This document shows, in pieces, positions 23,301 to 34,392 of a stretch of DNA of 64,000 nucleotides (positions are counted from its first letter, which is position 1; every line of letters starts with the position of its first letter). Source of the stretch: Phoronis australis. Lineage: Eukaryota; Phoronida; Phoronidae. The stretch spans positions 464,010 to 528,009 of the forward strand of contig NMRA01000145.1 in assembly GCA_002633005.1 (NCBI GenBank). The letters are read 5' to 3'. Made by a program: the position numbers and the translations under genes. The notes beneath the pieces were generated by a model, which searched no databases, was not told the DNA's origin, and saw nothing but the letters and a program-made list of their open reading frames with translations.

Positions 23301-26300
23301 GAGCCAACCAAATCTTTCCAAGCTCTTTCCTCTTCTTAAAAACATGAATAACCAAAATATTTTCATATATATGGTGGTCTCAAAAATTTGAGGTATGTGG
23401 GCCTCTGCCATCAAAACGAGTTTAAGAGTTCCCGAGCTACAATGAAGCGACCAGAGTTGGAGTGAATAACACTGGTGTCGAAATTGATAACGTTTTGACA
23501 GTGCCCTCAATCAGTGACGGATTGGGAGGAGGGGGGGGGGGGGNATGTCTGACAGGCAAAATCCTGGCTAATTCTCTGCCCTGCCCCCCACCCCAAATCA
23601 AAATCCTGGAGATGCCCTTGTCAGCAGTCTTTAACCCATTTAAACCCACGATGAAAATCAGTTTCTATTACGAAATTGAACGGCCCGAGACATATTTTGG
23701 TTGTACTAAAATTGACCCATTTACCATCATTACATTCTTAAATGCTCTCGTGAGGCACTGCAAATGATATGCGTTCGTATAGGCCTTCTCGCTAAAGTGA
23801 TATCGGCTAGCTGTGATGTTTTATGTGAATTGGCAAAAGCACAAAAGGTATGTTTAAGTAAGTCTTGATAGACAATGTACTCGTGATGGACAATTATTTG
23901 TGTACACTATACTCACTCATCCCCTATCATGAGAAAATTTACCTGGTCTCTAGCTACAGCAGTACAGCTCTCGGACTGCTGTTATGTTTATAACTTATAA
24001 AGTTTCAACTTACCGACCCCCTGTTATCACTGCTAGTAGTAAGTAAACATAGGAACTTAACACCCAGCCTAATATTCTGTACACGTACACGCTATAAATG
24101 AAATTTTATAAGATACTTAAAGACTTTTCGTTAAAATATTCAAAAACAGCACAAAAACAGTATATGAGAAGACATCGATTTCTTCTACATCCAATATTTA
24201 TGATTTTACAAAATAATAAGTTGATGTGAAGGTGGTGTATGAATACAAAACTTGTAGTAGTTTTCATTACAGGCTTTGATGTTTTATTACAAGCTTTTCA
24301 GTTTCATTCTTGCACTTTCGAGAACGTCATGATATTCTCGTAATAGTGGATATAATAGTTTTACAGCTATATCATATAATGAGAACTGTTTCAGTTTCTC
24401 AATTTCATGTCCAAGTGCAAGTTGGTTAAGCAGACGTCACTGGTGTCATCCATTTAAATGAACACCTGTGAGTATAACAAGACACAAAAATGTCAGTCTT
24501 TAATAAAGTTGGCAACTGTTGCCAAGAGAATCTTTGACAATATCAACCTAAATAAGCAATCGTGTTTATTCATTATTTATAGTTTTTCATTTGGATGTGT
24601 AAACTAAAAATGGTCACTACAATGAATTTAACCACAGTAAACTAATTCTCCATTTTCGTACCAGTATTAAAAGAAACACTCTGAACAAGATTACTGTACA
24701 CTTTATATGCATCCCAAAATGAGACTGAAGCTAACCAAGGTGACCTTACAGCGTAGAAATACGCTGATGTCAAAATTTTATAAACTGTTCTTTTTTCATG
24801 GTAGAGTGCAAGCTCTAAATCCATTTGACAATTCAAGGCGTTTCATTGCAACCATCATCATTGTGTTCGATCCCAGAATATGTTTTGGCTATATATATTC
24901 AGTCAAACGTTCCACATATGCTTGGTTAACAATACTGAAGTGAACAGGACAAACACACAGTTGAGCCATATGGCCGTAATTGTGTATTGGTTCAGTTCCT
25001 AGAATCCCATGTAAAGCAGTCTGTACACTGCATGTCCCTTTTTATTCCATTTGTTGTGATAGTAGTCTGTACCCTATTACTACCTTTTTGTTCTATTTGT
25101 TGTGATAGTGTGGGTTGTGACCTACAACCACTTCAGATAGAAACTGAGACTGATTCATATGTGACAGTGGAGATAAAACCAGGAAAAATAGATGGGGAAC
25201 TTCAGTCCCAAGACAGCACCAAAATACCCCACCAACACGTAAAGCTCCGTCATTAAGAGAACAGAAAATAGCTATGCATGTACTCAGGGTACCTATACAG
25301 GGTGCGTGTTCTAAATCATCCAGGGTATTTGATTTATTTTCCCTAGTTAATGGATTGAAGACGACGAAAAGTAAATTTAGCTGTAAACAACAGTTTGCCT
25401 ACCGGTACGTGAAACTTAATTCTTTCTCAAGGAGATCTTATCACTCACAGAGAAGAGGATCAGATGATGGCAAAAAAGTAACGCCAAATGAGGTCCACGC
25501 TATCATGACAGGAAATGGTGGCAAATCCCAAAGAATTATATCCAATCTCACTAAGTCTTGATCAGCTATAAAATGGCACTTTTGTTTAATTCTTATAACA
25601 GCAAATCAAAGTATCCCTGGTTTTCAAAGTGGCAGTCCCAGGTGGCCATCTGGTTGTTTCCTACTCTTTTATTTTAGATTATGTTGCAGGGAACACGCCT
25701 AAAATCTGAAAAGCTACATTTCTCTGAAACAAGCTGAACTCTGAAGTTTTTGAAGAGCTTTTTATAAAAGAAAACAATTTGGCTATGGGAAAAAGTTCAT
25801 TTCACTAATAAAATTCACTGAATGGACTAAACAGAAAGGAAAGGTCAAAATTCCAACTGCTAAACACTTTATCAACTTATGAATAATGAGAACAAAAATT
25901 AATAATTTACAGGCGACATTTAAAAATCTTGTTATTGAAGAAAAAGAAGAATACTCCACTCTATATGAAACGTGAACAACTCAGATTATTCAAGCCAAAA
26001 ATAAGTTCCTCGGTTATTCGGACGTAAAGTCACATATAGGTCAGATTCTTCTGCATTTTCATCAAAATTGTAATTTTGTCATAATTGTTCATTTGTTTGG
26101 CTTTGTTTTGGTCTATTGGTCTGCCTGTCATCGCTCAAAAATCACCCAGACCCTGTGTTGGTGCCAGGAATGACATGGTTTTCAAATTGGTCTTGTTATC
26201 TCTTAGTTTACTAAGTTGTCTCTTAATTGAATCATTGTTCACTTTGGATTTACTTTTATATTAGCACAGCAAAAGATTTCAGATATGTTTCTGTCAACTA

Positions 26301-26386
26301 GCTTTGTTTTCTGTCGAGTAACTTCTGTGGCCCATCCAGCCTGAGTATCCATGTAATGTCAGAACTGCTCTTTTCTGTAGTAAACA
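23301..26386. other. Intergenic with dispersed-repeat fragments
   Basis: 23500-23630 contains a G-run with an N and the words TCTGACAGGCAAAATCCTGG and AATCAAAATCCTGGA. The same words recur at 36090-36160, so this is a short dispersed repeat. Open frames at 24987-25256 and 25274-25561 (+) have no recognisable domain and I do not call them genes. Confidence 0.4.
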
Positions 26387-26460
26387 TGTTGATGTCGTAG
26401 ACCAAGAAGGTCACCCGTCCAAACGTGGTCGGGTGACCTACTTGGTCTACAACTTCGACA
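26387..26460. ncRNA. Candidate pre-miRNA-like hairpin (74 bp)
   Basis: Arms 26387-26417 and 26430-26460 (31 nt each) pair with 27 Watson-Crick pairs, one G-U and three mismatches, around a 12-base loop. The core is GTAGACCAAG, one mismatch, then AGGTCACCCG against its complement. Size, loop and mismatch pattern are like an animal microRNA precursor, but a small inverted-repeat insertion would look the same. Strand of expression is unknown. Confidence 0.35.
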
Positions 26461-26649
26461 CATTGCCCATTCGAAGAAGCATTGCTTGCAAGCGACAGGA
26501 TGATCATTAACATACATGTATGTTGCAGAAACAGCGGTAGTTGCTTTCTGTATGTCAGGGCACAAGTGATTTCGATTCAATAAAGTGCCGCTGAATGAAA
26601 GCGAGGTCTTAACATATTCTATCTATCCCCGTTTACATGACCCAAACAC

Positions 26650-27327
26650 TTGCAGCCGATTTCATAAAGGTGGTTTGAAGTTAAACGTGGTTTAAACTGG
26701 ACGTAGACCAGGTTTAAAGATAAACTGCATTTCATAAAGGTGGTTTAACTTTTAGACCAGTGGTCTAGTAAAACCTGGTTTAACTCCAGCCTTTTTAGAC
26801 CTGGTCTAAGTCAGTTTTCATTTCACCAACGATGTCTATATTCTTTAGACCTGTATTAAAATCTTAAACCAGGTTTAACTTTGGACTTGGTCAGACCCAG
26901 GATTACTGTTAAATGTGTCTGACTTGCATGGTATAGGTACAACTGAATGATGCCGCGGAGTGCATTTGCGACGCAGTTTTAGAGCCTCTAAAACTGCGTC
27001 GTAAATGCAAACCACAGCATCAACCAGTTGCACCTATATCGTACAAGTCTGTCATATTTGATAGTTTTAAACCTGGGTCTGACCAAGTCTAAAGTTAAAC
27101 CTGGTTTAAGATCTTAATACAGGTCTAATTAAGTAATATATACCTCGTAGGTGAAATGAAAACTGACTTAGACCAGGTCTAAAAAGGCTGGAGTTAAACC
27201 AGGTTTTACTAGACCACTGGTCTAAAAGTTAAACCACCTTTATGAAATTCAGATTATCTTTAAACCTGGTCTAAGTCCAGTTTAAACCACGTTTAACTTT
27301 AAACTACCTTAATGAAATCGACTGCAA
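26650..27327. mobile_element. 678-bp palindromic fold-back element (MITE-like)
   Basis: Two ~335-bp arms are inverted copies meeting at about 26985 (CAGTTTTAGAG-C-CTCTAAAACTG). The ends are TTGCAG...CTGCAA, flanked on both sides by CAC, a possible 3-bp target duplication. The arms contain many GGTTTAA and ACCAGGTTTAA words. There is no coding capacity. It is interpreted as a non-autonomous DNA transposon or fold-back element. Confidence 0.85.
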
Positions 27328-28937
27328 CACCAGAGCCACTTCACACCTCACTGTTCACATGCTCTGCACTGACATAACAGACGGCTGCTCCAACGCATTA
27401 TGCCTTAGTAATTTGTCTCATTATGTCAATTTTAACCTAATGTGTCAATTTTAACCCATTATGTCCATTTCACCCTAATTGAATTGCCGTTCTAGTCCAC
27501 CCCAAGAACACTAAACTAGTTAATGGACCAAACTTGACCTCACGAGTCAAAATGGACAGGGTCAAAATTGACATAATGGGTCAGAACAGATCCGGTTCAA
27601 ATTGAGACCGACCTTTTGTATCACCAGGTGTGATCAGATCGCATTTTAATCCAACTCTAAATAGCGAGCAGTATTGAACTTTCTTAGAAAATGTTATCGC
27701 TATGAAATGTTTCAAGGCAGAATCAATTAACGCTACAAATTCACTAGCCAACAACCGCTTCCAGGTGAGTGTGACCAAACAATTAAGACAAGTAAAAGTT
27801 ACCTTGCAGTGGGCGTAAACGAGATGTTGCCAACACCCCCCTCCCGATATTAGGCTGCACCTGAATTATGTTCTCGTCTTGGCGTCGGTAACCTGAACTA
27901 CGTGTATTGACACATACCTTTTCAATGGTATGGTTTTTCCCATTGTAATTCAATACCATATTGATTGATATCCGTGTGTTCACGCACTGACTCCACCGGC
28001 ATTCACAAGTTTATGAATATTAAATAGACGGTATAAATGAATGGGTTCAACTTCTTTTCAGACCTAACTAATCACGTGATGTGCCTATAGTGCGTCGTAG
28101 GAGAGCATAATAGCCTGGATATTATTCCCCTTTCAGTTTCAGGGTGCTTGCCCCAAGAAATTTGTAGAATAAATTTGTAATAACACGAATTGTGGAGTAT
28201 TAAGAATTCAAGTTGTATTTGAAAACCACCGTGACAAAATTGATTGTTTATGCTGCCAGTACATTGAAGTGTCTTGAAATTTCTAAAACTTTCCGATAGT
28301 ACATGTATGACACGTAAGAAATGCACACGGCCACCCGCACAATCTCACGCCGCTCAGTGAGTGTCGCAAAACAATTCCCTTTCATAAATAAATGAAGCTT
28401 TCCCAATAATTACTTTCTCGGAACCGATTATTTTGAATTTGTCACAGTGGCATGTTGTCTTTATCTAATTGTCTTCTACACTAGAAACTCGTCTACATTT
28501 TGTTGCTGTCAGGCCGGACGTCTTGATGCCGCTTTGCGCATGACAATGTTTTGTGCTCTTCTAGAGCAATTCATTGTATTTCTCCTTCCTCGCCCAAGCA
28601 GTATTTCAGTCCCCTCTCTTCGATCTAAACTGTATGTTCTAAACGTTATCAATATGGTGCAAAACAGCTATCCTCGCGTTTGTCTTCGCACGCTGGTGTA
28701 TTGCTATAAAACGAGTCCAACTTAATAACTTAAAGAGTTCCCACCATGCATTTTCTTACTTTTTCAGGTTTCAGTTAGCTAATAAGAATCGAATACCATA
28801 AAATCTTGCTAAATAGGCACTTTTTATGCCAAATAGTCGCAACTTTTTTAATTTTGAAGAAAAAATACTTATTTCTAACTTTCCCGCCAAATGATGCAAT
28901 GGGTGGAAGACGGTTGGCCGCTTGACAATCATTTGCA
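27328..28937. other. Intergenic, no gene recognised
   Basis: The segment 27400-27580 repeats AATGTGTCAATTTTAACCC-like words. The rest shows only short frames with no recognisable domain. Confidence 0.35.
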
Positions 28938-29516
28938 ATGTCGGAACACTGCAGGTTAGAAGACAATGACAATATTGGGCGAGAATTGGACAATTATTAT
29001 GTAGACAGAGAGGAGAGTGGATACGGGCATCACACTCAAGTAATTGAAGAATCAGACAATGAACTCGATTTCCCACTGAGCGAACTTTCGTCGGCTTTGA
29101 GGCCGTATGAATTCTACCCACTTGCACGAGAAATGACATGTGAGCCACAACCAACTCTACCAAGTGGTGGTCAATACTCACAAAATAGACACTTACTAAT
29201 TACTGACAAAGGCCACAGCAAACCTGGGTTACTCTTATTCACTATTGCCGTGATGGAAAGAGCACAGTCTAAACACAATATGCATAAGCCTATTTGTAGT
29301 AGCACTCGATCTGGGCCGGGGTCCACCCAGGGCCTGGCATCACTCGCCCTAGAATGGAAGCAGTTTGTTCGTTATTTACAAAATTTGCAAATGCACTTAC
29401 TTGGTGGTGAGTCCTTCATTGTAACGCCTCTTATGTGTGTGGTCGAAACACGATTCTTTGAAATGTGCCGATCAAAGTGTGGCTTACGTCAAACTGAATC
29501 CCATGTTCCACACTGA
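28938..29516 (+). CDS. Hypothetical 192-aa acidic protein, unproven
   Basis: One open frame of 192 codons. The N-terminal ~70 residues are strongly acidic (EDNDNIGRELDNYY, ESDNELDFPLSELSSALRPY) and include RPYEFYPLA. This faintly recalls the N-termini of P2X7-tail-like zinc-binding proteins that are abundant in invertebrate genomes and often transposon-linked. The C-terminal part shows no domain, and the frame ends just before a dispersed repeat at 29520. No splice sites or paralogue support it. It may be a gene fragment or chance. Confidence 0.25.
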   Translation: MSEHCRLEDNDNIGRELDNYYVDREESGYGHHTQVIEESDNELDFPLSELSSALRPYEFYPLAREMTCEPQPTLPSGGQYSQNRHLLITDKGHSKPGLLLFTIAVMERAQSKHNMHKPICSSTRSGPGSTQGLASLALEWKQFVRYLQNLQMHLLGGESFIVTPLMCVVETRFFEMCRSKCGLRQTESHVPH

Positions 29517-29539
29517 CACTCCACACTCTTGTTCGGCGC

Positions 29540-29705
29540 ACAATCATGGCCGGCGCGTGGCACAGCACTGAAAAAAGTGGGGGCTAACCCCTCCCCCAGC
29601 CCTCCTGTGGTGCACCGCCTATAGACCATGGGCGGCTTAGCCCTGAAAAAGTGGGGGGTTATAGCCCAACCCCAGGCCCCTGTAGTGCGCCGCCCATGAC
29701 AAACC
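29540..29705 (+). repeat. Dispersed repeat, two tandem ~75-bp units
   Basis: Two tandem units share CACTGAAAAAAGTGGGGG / CTGAAAAAGTGGGGGG, a GGCTAACCC or TATAGCCC word, and GTGCACCGCC / GTGCGCCGCC followed by CATGGGCGGC or CCATGAC. A related copy sits at 57973-58135 and a fragment near 60115. Confidence 0.7.
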
Positions 29706-30826
29706 GATGACATTTCTGTGCAACTTTCACGTATTTAGGAAATTTGAACACTAAGACGTTCACAGTCAAGTTGTTGTTACCACAGTTTCAACAAACGCAC
29801 CTTTTCATGTCTGAAAAAGACGGCTCCCCGCGGACTTTCTTCACAACTCCTCAGTATCGCACTGGTACGTAAAACAACAACAACTGAGGCGGTCTTCCAC
29901 CCATTGCGTACAAACTCGATTACAGAAAAATATATTTTTAAAATTTTTAGCTTGTTTCGTAGCAACAGGTGTACTAAAGGCTATTAAATCTGTTAAGATG
30001 TAATAATAAAATTCCTTTTGAAACACAGGGTCATGGTGGGAACTCTTTAAAGTACTTTTGTTCACGAATTATTGTTGGATATTGCAAATATGCTATTACT
30101 CGCTAATTCTAAGCTATAAGTCTCTCGATAAAAATCAACAATCATTTGGTGTGCTGCGTACATTTTAAACAAAGAACATCAACAGGATACATTTTAGGTG
30201 TGGCAAAACGCCCCCTTTCATGTTCTGAAAAAACAACCTCATAGGATATATTTGTATTGGAACATCCACCACCCTTTCACTTCTTGTGAAATTTCACTTT
30301 TGAAATCACTGATGTGGGTATGATGAGCAAAATGTAATTTAATACATTGATGGAGATTGCCACTCGTCTTGCGGCGAAGTGCAACGATGTAAGATTATCA
30401 ACTCTTTCCTGGCCTTTCTTGAGAAGAGGTGAATCTATCCCATGGGTGAGTTTAAATTCACCCATCATTTTCCCCAGGTTCATCAGACGATAACAGGAGC
30501 CTGCTTTGTATTTTAGGCTGCTCCCGAACAGGCAACGGATTTCTGTCTTGGCTCCGAGTTGTAAGCAGATTTTTGACTTGTAGCTTGAGCCATGCCAAGA
30601 CTGATTCTTCACCTTAGAATAAAAAGACAACAGACTCTTCCGACAAACAGCCCTTTGATATTACTGAGGTCTGAATAAGTTGGCAGTCACTGCGATAGTC
30701 GACGAAACGTTTTATTTCGAATAATTGAAGCCATGCCTCTTTAAATAGCGCTCAGATGTTAAGTAGATCTACCATGAACACTTACTTCCATATGAATTTT
30801 CAATCACATTTACCTCGAAGAGACAA
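29706..30826. other. Intergenic, no gene recognised
   Basis: A 117-codon frame at 30277-30630 (-) lacks a recognisable domain and is not called. Confidence 0.35.
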
Positions 30827-30975
30827 ACTATCAATCTATCTTTTGCATTCATGAATTTATCTGACCCATCAACTTCAATTCCTTTGCATGATTTTAAGCC
30901 CCCACCCCCTCTGTCACACCCAAACGCTCTTGATAAATGACGTATTTTATGAAGTCACCGGTCTCGATTTCAACA
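30827..30975 (-). pseudogene. Relic of a TPR-TIR gene C-terminus
   Basis: On the - strand 30838-30900 reads GLKSCKGIEVDGSDKFMNAK, matching the last segment of copies 1 and 2 (FRAIEADGSDKFKDEI, CRAVEVDGTDKF). Just upstream (30905-30960) a degraded TSFIKSV...QRG trace fits the TSIIxxRxxRG stretch of the family. The piece between (TIIPxKLPGCKxIP) is deleted and stops intervene. No TPR part was seen upstream. It marks a former family member between copies 2 and 3. Confidence 0.7.
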
Positions 30976-32679
30976 AGTGCCTGGCAGACAACAGTGAGAA
31001 TAGGAACTTTGTAATCAAATCACAAAAACAATAGATTTTGGTTTTTCTGCTGAACCTGGTCAACGCTAATAACTTAAAGAAGTCTACCCCATCCAATATT
31101 AATCCCCAAATCGACTGTAAAACCGATAAAAAATTCCATTTAATGTTTAATTTACTTCAGAAACGGACCACTCTTTAGAGTTTCGAGCTTCCATGTGAGC
31201 CTTTTGCTCAAAATTTTGTTGGAAACATTACCCTTTTGTAAAGAAACTGCTGGTGAAAAAGAGACACTTTTCTGTGCGGTACGACCTGTTTCTCTTCAAT
31301 GCGAGTGCCCATTAACATAATGAGTGGGGCTAGCTGCTCCCAGGGGCCAACATGGAAGGGGTGCCGAAAAGCTGTATACCCCCAAAATATAAAACCTATG
31401 CATAGCAATGTTTTCTGCTTATAAGGTGTGCTTTTTCCTTACGCACCAGTATCACACGAACCAGAATTTGTGAAAATGGTTCAGTTCCCACAAAAAACAT
31501 TTGTGGTATTACTTCTATGGTACAATGTCCAAGGCTGTTAAAGTCATTCTTACACCCTCTTAAATGCACGGGCCTTCTAGAGTTCTCATGTCATGCATTC
31601 CTTTGTCACGAACTTTGTCATTTCTTTCCTCATCAACCGCTGTTCTTACCACTTTGACAGGCTTAAGTGCATGCTTTGTAAACTATATCAAAGCTACCTA
31701 GACTATGACGAAAGATGCGAAAGGCTTTTTAACACCAACCTGTTCAACAGTACAAAGAGGAGTGACGTGTAAAAATGAAAAAGGGGAGAAAAAATGAGAA
31801 TAGTTGGAGGTAGTGGCTCATGTCTTTATCAAGACCGCCGTTCTCGTGGGTATTGAAAAAGGGATGAGATTTCCTGAGATCTCCTGGTGTGGGTGTAATC
31901 AAGATTCAGTAAACAGACCATGAGGTTATCACTGCCATGGCCGTATGATTTTTAAATCACAATTAAAAAAAATTCCGCCACTGTTTGGCATGATTTTGAC
32001 AGATGTCGCTTTTTAAAAACATCTTCCTTCCTGCAGAATGAAGAGAAATACTAGTATCCAAATTCCTATAATTTTTTACTTCGACGAACGGACATTTTGA
32101 CTATCTTTGAATCCAGTAACCGCCGTGCAGAGTTGGAACTAATTTAGTCTTCTAGTTATTTATTTGTTGAACAAATTTCATTCGTTTTGCACGTCCGTTT
32201 TGAGTAAAGTTATTCCCAACCAGTCAAGCATATCCAAAATGCTCTAACGTCAATGTTTAAGTTGCTGAATATTAGTGACCTCAAGCCAAAAAGGATGTAC
32301 GTGAAAACTTGGACTGCGAATCACAAATAACGTCAGTTAACTTTTTAATGGTGAAAAGAAAGACTGTACAAAGCATAGGAAATAAAAGGCGTACCGCATT
32401 TTCACGTGCTTAATGACAGATTTTGTCAAATTAATGATGGGTCAAATTTCGCTAACACACATGGTTTCAAAAAATATTTCATACAGTCTCATTACCACTT
32501 GCGCTTCACTCATCAGTATGGTGTCATGATAGTTGTCGCAGAAGAGACACATGTGTGTGACTGTTATTCCACTTTGAACGTGACGTATTTGTCTTTCGAT
32601 AGTGCGTGGTGTTCCTCATTTATAGTTTCTGGATGCTTCTTACATGCTACACCTGGACAAGTTATTTTCCCCAACGTTT
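30976..32679. other. Intergenic, no gene recognised
   Basis: Only short frames are present. The right end is the 3' flank of TPR-TIR copy 3 (- strand). Confidence 0.35.
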
Positions 32680-34392
32680 TTAATCACGTTTATCCAAGCA
32701 GTTAACGTCTCTGTTAATTTCGTCGATGTATTTATCAGCGTCAACCTCTATAAGTGAATTTAAATCCCTTGGAATATCTTTACATCCGGGTAACTTTGCA
32801 AGAGTTATGGTGCTTTTATCTCCTCTACTGAACCTGCCATTTATAATAGATTTCAGGGTTACGTTAACTTCTGAATTGCTAGGGAAAAATTCACCACTAC
32901 AGAAAACTAGGATACGGCAGCACGACTTGTCGAGTGTATCCCATGGTTCAAGACTTAATACATCTCCATCAAGAAAAAAGATCCTCAAGCACAGCTGCTT
33001 TTTCAAATTATCAAGTATCGCAACAACTTTATGGATGTCGTCGTCATAGTAAACGAAACCAAAATCGTACTTTTCATCATACTGCCCCGTAGCTAGCTTT
33101 TCAGCTTTACTTCTCATTTTTTTTGCTTCTTCTGGATAATCCATTTTAACATAAATTTTTGCCCACAACTCATACAGCTCTTTGTCTAGATGTCCGCCAT
33201 GTTTTTCGGATTGTTGACAACGCCTAATGGCGTCACTGCAATCACCATTCAAAAAATGAGCATCGGCAAGATCCAAATAACAGTGCCACAAAATGAAACC
33301 CCTTTTAAGGGCATCTTTAAAACAGCCAATGGCTTCTTTGAGCAAATCAGTTTTCTCGGAGGTTTTATCTTGCTCAGGTGTTAACTTATACTTCTTAAGA
33401 TGCCATCGTCCTAGCAAATTGTAGGCGTAACCGTTTTCTGGATCCAATTTGACTGCATCTTTAAAATATTGTTCTGCCTCCACCATCGATTCCATATCCA
33501 TATATACAAGACCTGTTCGTCTCAAAATCACAGGCTTATTGAAACGATTTGCTTTTTCATTCGCTTTTTCCATGCAACTGTGTAGTGTGCACGCAGAATA
33601 CCCTTTTGGACAATCTATAACACATTTCAGTTCTTCATATCTTGTGAATCGATCATATCTTGACAAAAGTGTTCCCATGAAACACCATGCCTTTGGAACT
33701 AGGTCGTTGAATTCCGTCTCTTGTCTGGCAAACTCATCAGCATCCTCGCGTTGGACCGGTTTTTCCATTGTAACTATTCGATAAAAATATTCCATTGATT
33801 CTTTGAAGTGTTCAGGCTGTGTCTTTCCATAAGCAGAATCTATGTTGAAGCAAAAGAATGCATATCCAAATAGCCACTCTAACTTTTCATTTTCAGGAAC
33901 TTCACTGCAACCTATTGCCTCTTGAAACAAGCTGCGGATTACTGGAATACCCCCGGGCTGTAGCTGAGCATCAATAGCCGACATAATGCCCGCCAGTTCA
34001 TACTTAGCACGGACTATACTCTTTTTTGTCAACAAACCATTTGACAGGATGTCTTTTATTTTCTTCTTGTATTCTTCTACTTCTCGTTGTTGTTTCATTC
34101 CTTCGTAGATATATAGTAGATGAAGAAGTGAGTTAATGTTATTAGCGTCATCACTGACAACTGTTTCAAAGTTTTTAATGGCTTCATTGCAGTTACCATC
34201 TTTATAGTTGAGATAGCCCAGCAAGATCCTTACGATGTGTGTTCGAGCATGCGGCTCTCTTTCTATTTCTTTTGAAAAGCGATCAAGGCACTCTTTAAGC
34301 GTGACTTTCATGTTCAATAGAAAGCGATTTATGAAAAGGCTGTCGATACCGGCTTCATGCAGTTCTTTTACTACGTCCATGTCTTCCGCCAT
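32680..34392 (-). CDS. TPR-TIR protein copy 3, 570 aa, shortened BB loop
   Basis: The protein is one open coding exon starting at the ATG at 34392, seven bases after a splice acceptor (TTTTATTACAG, TTTCATA), the same design as the other copies. TPR-type repeats fill residues ~1-440: ILLGYLNYKDGNCNEAIKNF, LLHLLYIYEGMKQQREVEEY, VRAKYELAGIMSAIDAQLQP, ILRRTGLVYMDMESMVEAEQ, LLGRWHLKKYKL, LYELWAKIYVKMDYPEEAKK. The TIR-like domain covers ~443-565: DFGFVYYDDDI, FFLDGDVLSLEPWDTL, RILVFCSGEFF, STITLAKLPGCKDIP. Against copy 2 the BB-loop segment lacks about five residues and the RD pair reads GD, so signalling through this loop may be altered. It is more diverged from copies 1 and 2 than they are from each other. 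Confidence 0.9.
   Translation of the reverse strand: MAEDMDVVKELHEAGIDSLFINRFLLNMKVTLKECLDRFSKEIEREPHARTHIVRILLGYLNYKDGNCNEAIKNFETVVSDDANNINSLLHLLYIYEGMKQQREVEEYKKKIKDILSNGLLTKKSIVRAKYELAGIMSAIDAQLQPGGIPVIRSLFQEAIGCSEVPENEKLEWLFGYAFFCFNIDSAYGKTQPEHFKESMEYFYRIVTMEKPVQREDADEFARQETEFNDLVPKAWCFMGTLLSRYDRFTRYEELKCVIDCPKGYSACTLHSCMEKANEKANRFNKPVILRRTGLVYMDMESMVEAEQYFKDAVKLDPENGYAYNLLGRWHLKKYKLTPEQDKTSEKTDLLKEAIGCFKDALKRGFILWHCYLDLADAHFLNGDCSDAIRRCQQSEKHGGHLDKELYELWAKIYVKMDYPEEAKKMRSKAEKLATGQYDEKYDFGFVYYDDDIHKVVAILDNLKKQLCLRIFFLDGDVLSLEPWDTLDKSCCRILVFCSGEFFPSNSEVNVTLKSIINGRFSRGDKSTITLAKLPGCKDIPRDLNSLIEVDADKYIDEINRDVNCLDKRD

Noticed and set aside
24987-25561. Two adjacent plus-strand frames (89 and 95 codons)
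   Set aside because: Different frames, no family resemblance, no convincing splice sites joining them.
32726-33784. Plus-strand frames of 107 and 111 codons across TPR-TIR copy 3
   Set aside because: Antisense shadows of the intact minus-strand gene; similar shadows occur over copies 1, 2 and 4.
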